Shown here in pieces: positions 16,168 to 24,098 of a stretch of DNA of 39,545 nt; positions within the stretch are counted from its first letter, which is position 1, and each line of letters begins with the position of its first letter. Made by a program: the position numbers and the translations under genes. Source of the DNA: Phycisphaerales bacterium UBA7800 (GTDB lineage Bacteria; Planctomycetota; Phycisphaerae; Phycisphaerales; Phycisphaeraceae); the NCBI GenBank assembly GCA_002480565.1, contig DLCK01000031.1, forward strand, positions 1 through 39,545, read 5' to 3'. The notes below the pieces were generated by a model, which saw only the letters and a list, made by a program, of their open reading frames with translations, searched no databases and was not told the DNA's origin.

Positions 16168-17163
16168 TCAAGCCGTCAGCAGATTTTTGACTTTGGCCAA
16201 CACTTCATCCAGATCACCATCACACTTGGCACCTGCTGCGCGGGTGTGTCCCCCGCCGTTGAAATTGGCAGCAAGGTCCGCGACATTCACTGCGTTCTTT
16301 CCGGGTTTGGAACGGAAGCTGATACGGATCGGGCTATCATCCAAGGGTTCGCAGATGAGTACCACCACCTGCACTGACGAAACCACCTGCGGGATGTCGA
16401 CAAAGCGTTCGGTCTCTTCAGGCAGCGCACCGGTTTCGGTGAAGTCTGCCTTACGTAACACCATCACGGCTGCACTGTCTTTATTGAGTAGTTCAAGACT
16501 GCTCAGCGCCCGGATCATGAGCTTGAGCTTTTCAGGGCGTTCAGTCTGTTCACTTTGAGCATACAACGCAGCATGATCCACACCGGCAGCGATGAGTCGG
16601 GCGGCCAACTCATGGGTCTGAGGCCGGGTGTTGGAAAACTTGAACCAACCGGTGTCCGTGGCAATGCCGACATACAGCGCATTGGACACCACCTTGTCTT
16701 CAAACACGTGTGCCATCAACTCATCGACAAACTTGGCGATGATCTCACAACAGGCTGCTGCCTTGGAATCAATATGTTTAAATGCAGCGGGAATATCGCC
16801 ACTGATGTGATGATCAATAATCAACGTCTTGTCCAGATATTTTTCCAACTGCTCACGAATGGGAGCAACCTGCGACCAGGCACCGGTATCGACGACGACA
16901 TACAAATCCGCTTCAGGCAGTTCGTAGCCATCTTGATATGTGGTTAGTTTCAACTCGCCACAAATATTCTTAAGTCCACTTGGGATCGGTGGCATGAACA
17001 ATGCAGTCACATCCGTCTGCTGACGCTTGAGCACTTCACACAATGCAATCACGCTACCAAACGCATCTCCATCAGGCTTGGCATGGGTGGTGACCACGAC
17101 CTTCCTGGCTACGCGCATTTTTTGTGCAGCGACCTGCAGCGTTGTGTTCGATTCATACTTCAT
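16168..17163 (-). CDS. nrnA: DHH/DHHA1 phosphoesterase (NrnA-like oligoribonuclease / PAP phosphatase)
   Basis: This 331-residue DHH-superfamily enzyme probably degrades short oligoribonucleotides and dephosphorylates 3'-phosphoadenosine 5'-phosphate, as NrnA does. The N-terminal DHH domain shows THAKPDGDAFGS (residues about 25-36), VVVDTG and the DHH motif itself in LIIDHHISGD. The C-terminal DHHA1 domain ends in the RNA-binding motif GGGHTRAAG. Its start overlaps the end of ribF by 11 bp, so the two are translationally coupled. No separate ribosome binding site is seen. The exact substrate split between oligoribonucleotide and PAP is by family only. Confidence 0.93.
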   Translation of the reverse strand: MKYESNTTLQVAAQKMRVARKVVVTTHAKPDGDAFGSVIALCEVLKRQQTDVTALFMPPIPSGLKNICGELKLTTYQDGYELPEADLYVVVDTGAWSQVAPIREQLEKYLDKTLIIDHHISGDIPAAFKHIDSKAAACCEIIAKFVDELMAHVFEDKVVSNALYVGIATDTGWFKFSNTRPQTHELAARLIAAGVDHAALYAQSEQTERPEKLKLMIRALSSLELLNKDSAAVMVLRKADFTETGALPEETERFVDIPQVVSSVQVVVLICEPLDDSPIRISFRSKPGKNAVNVADLAANFNGGGHTRAAGAKCDGDLDEVLAKVKNLLTA

Positions 17164-18163
17164 GGATGGGTACTGCTTTCTCTGATGAGTCTATTATAAG
17201 TGATCCGCGCTGAGCCCAATATTTAATCCTGAAAATATCGCGATCCAATTGTACCCGCAGATCACTAAAGCTCGGGAACGGCTGCTGATGTCGCACCCAA
17301 CGGTTAAATGACAGGCAGACCTGCTGGTCGTAGAGATCACCTGTAAAGTCCAACAAGTGCGCTTCGAGCGTTTGTACATGGCCATTGAACGTCGGTTTGA
17401 GTCCGAGACTGATTGCTGCTGGATGCCTTGAACCATCTTCAAGCAAGGCATACCCGCCATATACACCCTCAGCAGGTAACGCCCGCCCGCCCAATTCGTC
17501 AAGCTCAAGATTCACGGTTGGCACGTTGATCGTCCGCCCACGTTTCTCGCCATGAATAACGGTTGCTTTAAGCTCGTAGGCATGACCAAGACATCGTGCC
17601 ACATCCGCCACACGACCATGTGTCAGCAACCATCGTGTTAATGTACTACTGACGCGCGAGATTAATTGATCGTTGAGCAGGACTTCAACTGGTGGGACAA
17701 TTTCGGTCGCAAAGCCAAGATCATTGCCCAATGATTGAAGCATGGAAACATCCCCCAAACGATCCGCACCAAAGCGAAAATCGTCACCCTCAACCATGCC
17801 TATCATGTGATGGTTTTCAAGCAGCTTCTGGATAAACGTCTGCGGCGACTGATGCAGCCAATCCGGAGTCGGGTGAATGACGACCACATCATCGGCGCCA
17901 TTTTTTTGCAGCTTTTGAACACGCTCCTGGATCGAACTCAAGGACTGCATCGGCAGGTTCGGTCGAATCAAATGAGCAGGTGGCGGGTCAAATGTAATGA
18001 CCTGTAAGGACGTGCCCAAAGACTTGGCCAATTTCGATGCGCGCAACAAAATCGCCTGGTGTCCAAGGTGAACACCATCAAAGTTGCCTATCGTGATGAC
18101 GGGGCCTTTGGGCATAGCTTGATAAGGATAGTCGATTGTGCGGTCAATGAAAATATGGATCAA
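17153..18163 (-). CDS. ribF: Bifunctional riboflavin kinase / FMN adenylyltransferase
   Basis: RibF converts riboflavin to FMN and then FAD. The N-terminal nucleotidyltransferase domain has TIGNFDGVHLGHQAIL, VEGDDFRFG and ISRVSSTLTR. The C-terminal flavokinase domain has GEKRGRTINVPTVNL and GVYGGYA. The 336-residue length is slightly longer than usual. The start chosen is TTG at 18163: the TGA of fcl overlaps it (TTGA), and the extra residues before GNFDGVH match normal family N-termini. An internal ATG at 18115 would cut these off. This and nrnA form a common bacterial pair, often near truB/rbfA, which are not seen here. Confidence 0.94.
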   Translation of the reverse strand: MIHIFIDRTIDYPYQAMPKGPVITIGNFDGVHLGHQAILLRASKLAKSLGTSLQVITFDPPPAHLIRPNLPMQSLSSIQERVQKLQKNGADDVVVIHPTPDWLHQSPQTFIQKLLENHHMIGMVEGDDFRFGADRLGDVSMLQSLGNDLGFATEIVPPVEVLLNDQLISRVSSTLTRWLLTHGRVADVARCLGHAYELKATVIHGEKRGRTINVPTVNLELDELGGRALPAEGVYGGYALLEDGSRHPAAISLGLKPTFNGHVQTLEAHLLDFTGDLYDQQVCLSFNRWVRHQQPFPSFSDLRVQLDRDIFRIKYWAQRGSLIIDSSEKAVPIHEV

Positions 18164-19110
18164 GCATCACAACCGTTGGCACGCCACCAGTCGATGGTCT
18201 TGCGCAGGCCATCTTCGAAGCTGACTTTTGCCTGCCAGGCGAGGAGTTCATTGGCCAACGAGGTGTCGAGTTGGCGTCGGGGTTGACCATCGGGCTTGGT
18301 GGCATCCCATTGAATTTCCCCCGCAAAGCCGACGAGTCTGGCGATGAGTTCGACAAGATTTTTGATGGTGATTTCGTTACCCGTGCCAAGGTTCACCGGT
18401 GTGGGTGTGTCGAGTTTTTCAGTTGCTGCGATGATGCCTTTAGCCGCATCATCCACATACAGGAATTCACGCGACGCACTGCCTGTCCCCCAACAGGAGA
18501 TCGATGGATCACCGTTGACACGTGCCGTTTCACACTTGCGGATCAATGCAGGAATCACATGCGAACTATGCAGATCAAAGTTGTCATGTGGCCCGTACAA
18601 ATTCACCGGCACGACGACACTGCTATTTAAGCCATACTCTCGCTTGTAGCCATCAAGCATCACGAAGATTGCTTTCTTGGCCACGCCATACGGCGCGTTG
18701 GTTTCTTCGGGATAGCCGTTCCAGATATCCGACTCCTTGAAGGGAACCGGTGCAAACTTGGGGTATGCACAGACAGTTCCGGTGTGGACAAACTTGATGA
18801 TATTGTGTCGACGGGCGTACTCGACAAGGTGCATGCCCATAGCCATATTCGCATAAAAGAATCGGCCTGGATGCTCACGGTTGGCACCGATCCCGCCGAC
18901 TTCTGCTGCAAGGTGGATCAGCACATCCGGCTTGACGGTGTCGTACAAACGCGCGACATCCGCTTCAACAGTTAAGTCATAATCCTTGCGACGTGGGACG
19001 AAGATTTGTTCGTCAGCTACGCCCTTGGCTTTGAGCTGTTCGATGACATGACGACCGAGAAATCCGGCGCCGCCGGTGATGCAAATTTTGTATTGGGTTA
19101 GATCAAGCAT
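18160..19110 (-). CDS. fcl: GDP-L-fucose synthase
   Basis: Fcl (WcaG) is an epimerase/reductase that turns GDP-4-keto-6-deoxymannose, made by Gmd, into GDP-L-fucose for surface polysaccharides or glycans. This 316-residue short-chain dehydrogenase has ITGGAGFLGRHV at the NADPH site and LAAEVGGIGANREHP. The catalytic region reads HTGTVCAYP and PYGVAKK (Tyr-x-x-x-Lys). NLYGPHDNFD and REFLYVDD follow. It lies directly downstream of gmd (109-bp gap with an inverted repeat), and its stop overlaps the ribF start. The pairing with gmd makes the assignment secure. Confidence 0.95.
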   Translation of the reverse strand: MLDLTQYKICITGGAGFLGRHVIEQLKAKGVADEQIFVPRRKDYDLTVEADVARLYDTVKPDVLIHLAAEVGGIGANREHPGRFFYANMAMGMHLVEYARRHNIIKFVHTGTVCAYPKFAPVPFKESDIWNGYPEETNAPYGVAKKAIFVMLDGYKREYGLNSSVVVPVNLYGPHDNFDLHSSHVIPALIRKCETARVNGDPSISCWGTGSASREFLYVDDAAKGIIAATEKLDTPTPVNLGTGNEITIKNLVELIARLVGFAGEIQWDATKPDGQPRRQLDTSLANELLAWQAKVSFEDGLRKTIDWWRANGCDA

Positions 19111-19124
19111 GATTATTTTTTTAT

Positions 19125-19202
19125 CACAGAGTCACAGAGTCCAAACAAGACAGAGAAAAACATTTTTGATTTTGTATTTCTCTGTGTCTCTGTGACTCTG
19201 TG
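19125..19202. repeat. Inverted repeat between gmd and fcl
   Basis: CACAGAGTCACAGAG (19125-19139) is perfectly complementary to CTCTGTGACTCTGTG (19188-19202), with partial pairing continuing into an AT-rich core. Elements of this CACAGAG type are, as I recall, widely dispersed in environmental bacterial genomes. It could attenuate transcription between gmd and fcl. Confidence 0.88.
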
Positions 19203-19218
19203 GTTCATGTACCCGGTC

Positions 19219-20265
19219 TTATTCGCCAGTCAGATCAACCTTATGCCCTGCATCGATCAAGGTCTTTTCACGTGCTGCAAGGTCCATGTCACCATCAACC
19301 ATCATCTCTACAAGTTTCTGGAAGCTGACCTTCGGTTCCCAACCGAGCTTGGCCTTGGCCTTGGCCGGATCACCTAGAAGTAAATCAACTTCTGCAGGTC
19401 GGTAATAGCGGGGGTCGATTTCGACAAAGTCGTTGTAATCCAGACCCACACGACCAAAAGCACGCTCGCAGAACTCACGCACCGAATACGTCTCACCGAT
19501 GGCGACGACGTAGTCATCAGGCGTATCCTGTTGGAGCATCAGCCACATCGCTTCGACGTAGTCTCCTGCAAAACCCCAGTCACGCTTGGCGTCGAGATTA
19601 CCAAGGTAGAGCTTCTTTTGCAGTCCCTGCTTGATGCGTCCGACTGCACGGGTGATCTTGCGGGTGACAAAGGTTTCGCCACGTCTTGGTGATTCATGGT
19701 TAAACAAAATGCCACAGGACGCGTGCATGTTGTAGGATTCACGGTAGTTGATGGCGATCCAATGAGCGTACAACTTGGCAACACCATACGGACTTCGCGG
19801 GTGAAACGGCGTGGACTCCTTCTGCGGGGTCTCTGCCACTTCACCATACATCTCAGAACTTGATGCCTGGTAATAGCGAATCTCGTATCCGCTGGACTCC
19901 TGAAAATCACGCACTGCTTCAAGGAGCTTTAGCGCTCCGACACCTGTGGCATCGGCTGTGTAAATCGGCTGATCAAAACTCACACGTACATGACTCTGGG
20001 CCGCAAGGTTGTAGACTTCGGTGGGCTTGATCTGACGGATCAATCGCGCGATGCCGTTGCCATCGGTCATGTCCCCATAATGCAGGAACATGCTTACACC
20101 CGACTCATGTCGATCACGATAAATCGAGTCAATGCGTTCGGTGTTAAAGGTACTGGCGCGACGGATAATCCCATGCACCTCGTACCCCTTGGATAACAAC
20201 AATTCAGCAAGGTAAGAACCGTCCTGACCGGTGATACCGGTGATCAGCGCGCGTTTTGGATTCAT
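19219..20265 (-). CDS. gmd: GDP-mannose 4,6-dehydratase
   Basis: Gmd makes GDP-4-keto-6-deoxy-D-mannose, the precursor of GDP-fucose, GDP-rhamnose and related sugars. The protein of about 348 residues has ALITGITGQDGSYLAE at the NADP site and IIRRAS. YNLAAQSHV and QASSSEMYG (active-site Ser/Glu) follow. SPYGVAKLYAHW carries the catalytic Tyr-Lys, and FNHESPRRGETFVTRKI is present. An upstream start at 20313 is possible, but the ATG at 20265 (MNPKRALITG) gives the normal N-terminus, with GAG about 11 bp before it. The end, DLAAREKTL, is typical of the family. It works with the downstream fcl. Confidence 0.96.
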   Translation of the reverse strand: MNPKRALITGITGQDGSYLAELLLSKGYEVHGIIRRASTFNTERIDSIYRDRHESGVSMFLHYGDMTDGNGIARLIRQIKPTEVYNLAAQSHVRVSFDQPIYTADATGVGALKLLEAVRDFQESSGYEIRYYQASSSEMYGEVAETPQKESTPFHPRSPYGVAKLYAHWIAINYRESYNMHASCGILFNHESPRRGETFVTRKITRAVGRIKQGLQKKLYLGNLDAKRDWGFAGDYVEAMWLMLQQDTPDDYVVAIGETYSVREFCERAFGRVGLDYNDFVEIDPRYYRPAEVDLLLGDPAKAKAKLGWEPKVSFQKLVEMMVDGDMDLAAREKTLIDAGHKVDLTGE

Positions 20266-20392
20266 GGATTGCGTCTCAATAATGGTATAGGTTATCAATG
20301 GTACTGTCGGCACATTGGCAATAAAGGTTTAGCTTATCGCGATAACGCACACGGAACCAGCATGTCAACGTCCGAGAACCATTAAGACCGTT

Positions 20393-21055
20393 TTAATGTG
20401 TTAACACATAGGCCAGGATATTGGCATTGACCAAAGGGGATTGAAGGATCTCTTCGCCGCCGCAACAACAGCAGTCCCCACCTGCGTGAGCCGTGTCGTT
20501 GATGCCTATGGGTGAATAGACCATCGCCAGACGACCTTTGACTTCAATGCCGTAAAGAACTGGTGTCTTGCCGGGCTTCGTTGAGTTGATCTGCTTTAAG
20601 TCATAGATGGTGTGAAACAGTGGGTGATCCATGCCCAAGGGTTTGAACTTGGAGTCGGGTAAAAGGATTTCGACCATTTTCTTGAAACTGGTATTCCAGA
20701 CTTCGTTGGCACAACCGGCTGAGGCAAGCACAAAGCCGCCGTTTTCAATGTATGTCCGCAGATGACTCAGCTCTTTATCCGAGAGTTTAAATCGCAGATC
20801 GCCTGAAAAAATCAGCATCGGGTAGGTGTTGAAGTTGGACGACTCCAAAGGCACCTTCACCAGTGAACGATTGACATTCAGATTGGCTTTACGGGCTGCA
20901 AGGTCCAGAAACTTGGAGGCAAAACAGGCAGCAGTCTTCCCACGGTTATAAGTCAGCAAAACCACATCAATGGGCTTGTCAGTGGACTGCTGAGCAAAGG
21001 CAGGAACCACCAAGACAAGTGAAAGGCAAAGTGTCACGAAGATTTTGATATTCAA
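20393..21055 (-). CDS. Exported DUF4159-domain protein
   Basis: This 220-residue protein has a clear signal peptide ending LVVPAFAQQ. The remainder is a DUF4159-type domain related to class I glutamine-amidotransferase folds, with LIFSGD, LRTYIENGGFVLASAGCA and a run of four Cys (DCCCCGGEE, residues 195-198). The domain has no known activity. It is the last gene of the four-gene BatA/VWA operon. The start is TTG at 21055: AAGGAG lies 8 bp before it, and the TGA of the preceding gene overlaps it (TTGA). It probably acts in the periplasm next to the membrane proteins encoded upstream. Confidence 0.85.
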   Translation of the reverse strand: MNIKIFVTLCLSLVLVVPAFAQQSTDKPIDVVLLTYNRGKTAACFASKFLDLAARKANLNVNRSLVKVPLESSNFNTYPMLIFSGDLRFKLSDKELSHLRTYIENGGFVLASAGCANEVWNTSFKKMVEILLPDSKFKPLGMDHPLFHTIYDLKQINSTKPGKTPVLYGIEVKGRLAMVYSPIGINDTAHAGGDCCCCGGEEILQSPLVNANILAYVLTH

Positions 21056-22128
21056 GGCTCGACTCCTTTATGGGCCTTTTTCTGTGCATCGGTTTGACCA
21101 GCCAGATACCGGGTAATCGCTTTGCGCAGGGATGGCGGAACCTGCTCCATACGACGATTAACTGGCAAAGCCGTCGAACTATTCCCACGGTCAACCAACT
21201 CATCATACCTTCCTTGAGCACCCTTGGCTGCTGATGTATCCGGGACATTGCTTTGTCCCTGTGAAATCATCCCCGGCCCATCGAACCTAGCCCCCTGACT
21301 TGCCAGCGTATTGATGTCCTTGGTTAACGCATCACGCAACGTTTTACGAGCACTGGCAGATTTGATGGATTGGCCTTTAGTGATGGGCAATGAACGGGCG
21401 GATTCGAGTTGACCAAACTGCGATTGATCATTTGCAGGCATGGAATCCAGACGCACATTGATCCCCTGCCATGTCTCATTCACCAGTGAGATCACCTGCT
21501 GTAACTGATCGTCGGACACCTGCTCTGTAATCGCATCAAGCTGATCACGCATTTGCAGCAGGTCATGGGCGAGTTGATCCATCGTAGATGAGGTTTGCTG
21601 GGTGTCGGTGGATGCAATGACGGTTGAATTTTGGGGAACCACTATCACTGTCTGTTTGAGATGTGACTGTGAAAAGAAGGTAAAACCAATCACGGTCAAA
21701 CAGATCAATTGAATGCATACCAGCATCAGGATGATCCATTTCCTTACCCAACATATGCGTCTGACTTGAGGAATCCAAGGCACAATGACTCGGTTTTGTA
21801 ACGTATTCGTCAAAGCAGAAGCATTCTTATCACAAGCCGACAATAATCCCATATTTTCAACAAAAGTCTCAAACTTAGATTCGCTTAATTGCATACGACA
21901 ACCAAATGATCTGACCCAATTTTTGAGTGTCCCGACATACCAAAACGCCAATACTAAAAATGGAACTGTTACTGCAAACGCCAGTATTGTTTGGTATAAA
22001 TCCGGCGTCCCCAACTCATCCAAGCCAATTGCTGCCAATGCCATGAACAGGAAAGACATCAGCAAGGCAACACAATGAATCCGTCGGTCTCGTTGAATCA
22101 AGCGTTGAATCTGCGAAGCAGCATCCAT
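21052..22128 (-). CDS. Membrane protein of the BatA/VWA operon
   Basis: This 358-residue protein has two hydrophobic stretches near the N-terminus (VALLMSFLFMALAAIGL and TILAFAVTVPFLVLAFWYV) and a third near residue 140 (WIILMLVCIQLICLTVIGFTFF). A predicted coiled-coil and a Gln/Ser-rich periplasmic part follow. The end reads VPPSLRKAITRYLAG, like the C-terminal PPxYRxxVxxYF-type segments of partner proteins in planctomycete VWA clusters. The ATG at 22128 overlaps the VWA stop (TGATG), and AAGGGGGG lies upstream. I know of no named function. By context it is a structural or scaffold part of the same complex. Confidence 0.8.
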   Translation of the reverse strand: MDAASQIQRLIQRDRRIHCVALLMSFLFMALAAIGLDELGTPDLYQTILAFAVTVPFLVLAFWYVGTLKNWVRSFGCRMQLSESKFETFVENMGLLSACDKNASALTNTLQNRVIVPWIPQVRRICWVRKWIILMLVCIQLICLTVIGFTFFSQSHLKQTVIVVPQNSTVIASTDTQQTSSTMDQLAHDLLQMRDQLDAITEQVSDDQLQQVISLVNETWQGINVRLDSMPANDQSQFGQLESARSLPITKGQSIKSASARKTLRDALTKDINTLASQGARFDGPGMISQGQSNVPDTSAAKGAQGRYDELVDRGNSSTALPVNRRMEQVPPSLRKAITRYLAGQTDAQKKAHKGVEP

Positions 22129-24098
22129 CACACGCCCCCCTTCCGGCGTGCAACATACCAGCCGGCTAGCCAGAGTCCGAGGATGGGGATCACCAACAAG
22201 GGATGATTAAATCGCTGGCGAATGATGGGGTGTTGGCGGCTGGCAACTTGGATTTGTCGCTGGTGGATAAGGGTGTCCATCAATTGTTCTGGAGTTGTGA
22301 TGAACTGCCCACCGGTAGACTTGGCAATTGCTTTGAGTAAACCATGATTGGGAATCAGATGCATCTGTTCGTCATTCGCAGGCCGAGCGACAAAGGCTCG
22401 TTGAAGTTGGTCGTGACTGAGCAGATTCAGACGATACATGCCTGACTGTTCGACGGGAATATGAGCGATCCATTTGAGACTATTATTGGGATCAGCAGTC
22501 AATTCAACGTCTTGGGTTTTATTGTTTGGCAACGTGAGTTGGAGTTTTGGTATTGCTGCGTTTCGCACCGTCAATTGAACGGTCACCTTTTCGCCAACGC
22601 GAGCAGACATACGGTCTAATTGCATATCAGCATGTTGACCTTGGCCATGTCTCAGTGGTCGAGCTACCGCTCCCACCAAACGTAATGCAAACAAGTCCAT
22701 CGCCTGATTGTTAACCGCGGAAAGGATCAGTTGTGACTCATCGAGTCGGATGATTCTGCCTTTGCCAAGGGGCTTTTCGTAAAGCAGGTTTTGAAGCTTA
22801 CCATCGGATGCAAAGGGTAAAGCCAGATCACCGATTAACTGCTGGCGTTGTACATGGGTGATGGGTTGGTTGGGGATCAATTCCGGGGGCCAACGATCCG
22901 ACGGCAGGTTCGAGCCACGTAGCCAGAGGAGTCCGCCACCGTCATTGACCCACTGGAGCAGTTGGTTTCGCTGGGCTTCGTTGAGCATGTCTGCGGTGTG
23001 ATTGCCAAGTACGACGACTTCACGTTCCTGGAGTTGAAAGTCATCCTGAGCATTGGACTGCTGGTCGCCGGAGAGTTGCAATTCACGGGTCTCTCCAAGT
23101 GCGTAACGCGCAGTAATATCCAGCTTGTGATCCAGTTGCAGGGCACGGGCGACATTACGGGTAAACCAATGTGGCATCGCTTCAAGCAGTAACACATTCA
23201 CCGGTAAATCAACACATTCCACAAACGCTATCTCACGGATCGGCTTTCCTGCCCCATTTGGAATCATCCATTGCACGTGATGTATCCCAGGCTTGTTGAA
23301 TGTCATCGTGTGTTTGAGTGTCAGCATATTTCGCAGTGACGGTCGAACCTCAAATTGCTTTAACTGCTGTGAATCTTGTATGAGTTGAATCACAAAGGGT
23401 TGGTTCTGAGGCAGTGTTGCCAAGCCCGAAAGTTGCAGGGCAAAAGTAACCGGCATGTTGGTTTGGCAAATGGATGGATCGGCCCAAGCGTAGGCTTTGA
23501 TCGTGGGATGATTAGCAGGCTTGCCCATCGCGACGATGTGGACCTTACGCGTCATTTTCACAAGCGCTTTGAAACTGCCAATGTCGGTAGGCCGACGATG
23601 ATCCGCATCATTACCATCGGAAAATATAACGATCGGTTGATCATCCGTTAACTGTTGATCGACAGTCAACAAAGCGGAGAATAAACGCGTACCCGACTGC
23701 GGTAGCGGATCATAAAGTTGCGGGGTAGGTGTTGGTGGATAAACGCCTTCGTTAAAACATTGAAACTGTAACCGCATCGATTGGCCAAGTCGCTGGAGAT
23801 TGGCAGGAGTCAGATAATCCTGTTTGACGATTTCAAATCGCGAGCGATCTGCATCATCAGTCAGCGACATACTGCCGGACACATCAATGAGGAAGGTAGT
23901 TTTGCCGAGTTGGGTTGATTGCGAAGTCGAGGATTGAGCGACCGGCCCCAGCAGCGCCATGCCGGTAAGGATAATCGCCAGCGTATGCATTAGCAGTTGC
24001 CAACGCGTTTGCATATTCCAAGTGCATAACACAAGCACCAATGTGAGTAACACAACAGGAACAAACCATCCCAAAGGTAATAGCCATTGATCAAACAA
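22128..24098 (-). CDS. Membrane-anchored von Willebrand factor A domain protein
   Basis: This protein of about 656 residues has two N-terminal membrane helices and then a VWA domain with a canonical MIDAS, FLIDVSGSMS, and IVIFSDGND. Next come beta-rich regions and a GATase-1-like segment (NVLLLEAMPHW, LLQWVNDGGGLLWLRG). A C-terminal membrane helix (LLVIPILGLWLAGWYVARR) is last. The frame extends 16 codons further upstream to a GTG. TTG at 24098 is chosen because a strong AGGAGG lies exactly 6 bp before it. This start overlaps the BatA stop by 8 bp. Its role is probably metal-dependent protein interaction in the periplasm; the partners are the neighbouring operon products. Confidence 0.87.
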   Translation of the reverse strand: MFDQWLLPLGWFVPVVLLTLVLVLCTWNMQTRWQLLMHTLAIILTGMALLGPVAQSSTSQSTQLGKTTFLIDVSGSMSLTDDADRSRFEIVKQDYLTPANLQRLGQSMRLQFQCFNEGVYPPTPTPQLYDPLPQSGTRLFSALLTVDQQLTDDQPIVIFSDGNDADHRRPTDIGSFKALVKMTRKVHIVAMGKPANHPTIKAYAWADPSICQTNMPVTFALQLSGLATLPQNQPFVIQLIQDSQQLKQFEVRPSLRNMLTLKHTMTFNKPGIHHVQWMIPNGAGKPIREIAFVECVDLPVNVLLLEAMPHWFTRNVARALQLDHKLDITARYALGETRELQLSGDQQSNAQDDFQLQEREVVVLGNHTADMLNEAQRNQLLQWVNDGGGLLWLRGSNLPSDRWPPELIPNQPITHVQRQQLIGDLALPFASDGKLQNLLYEKPLGKGRIIRLDESQLILSAVNNQAMDLFALRLVGAVARPLRHGQGQHADMQLDRMSARVGEKVTVQLTVRNAAIPKLQLTLPNNKTQDVELTADPNNSLKWIAHIPVEQSGMYRLNLLSHDQLQRAFVARPANDEQMHLIPNHGLLKAIAKSTGGQFITTPEQLMDTLIHQRQIQVASRQHPIIRQRFNHPLLVIPILGLWLAGWYVARRKGGV

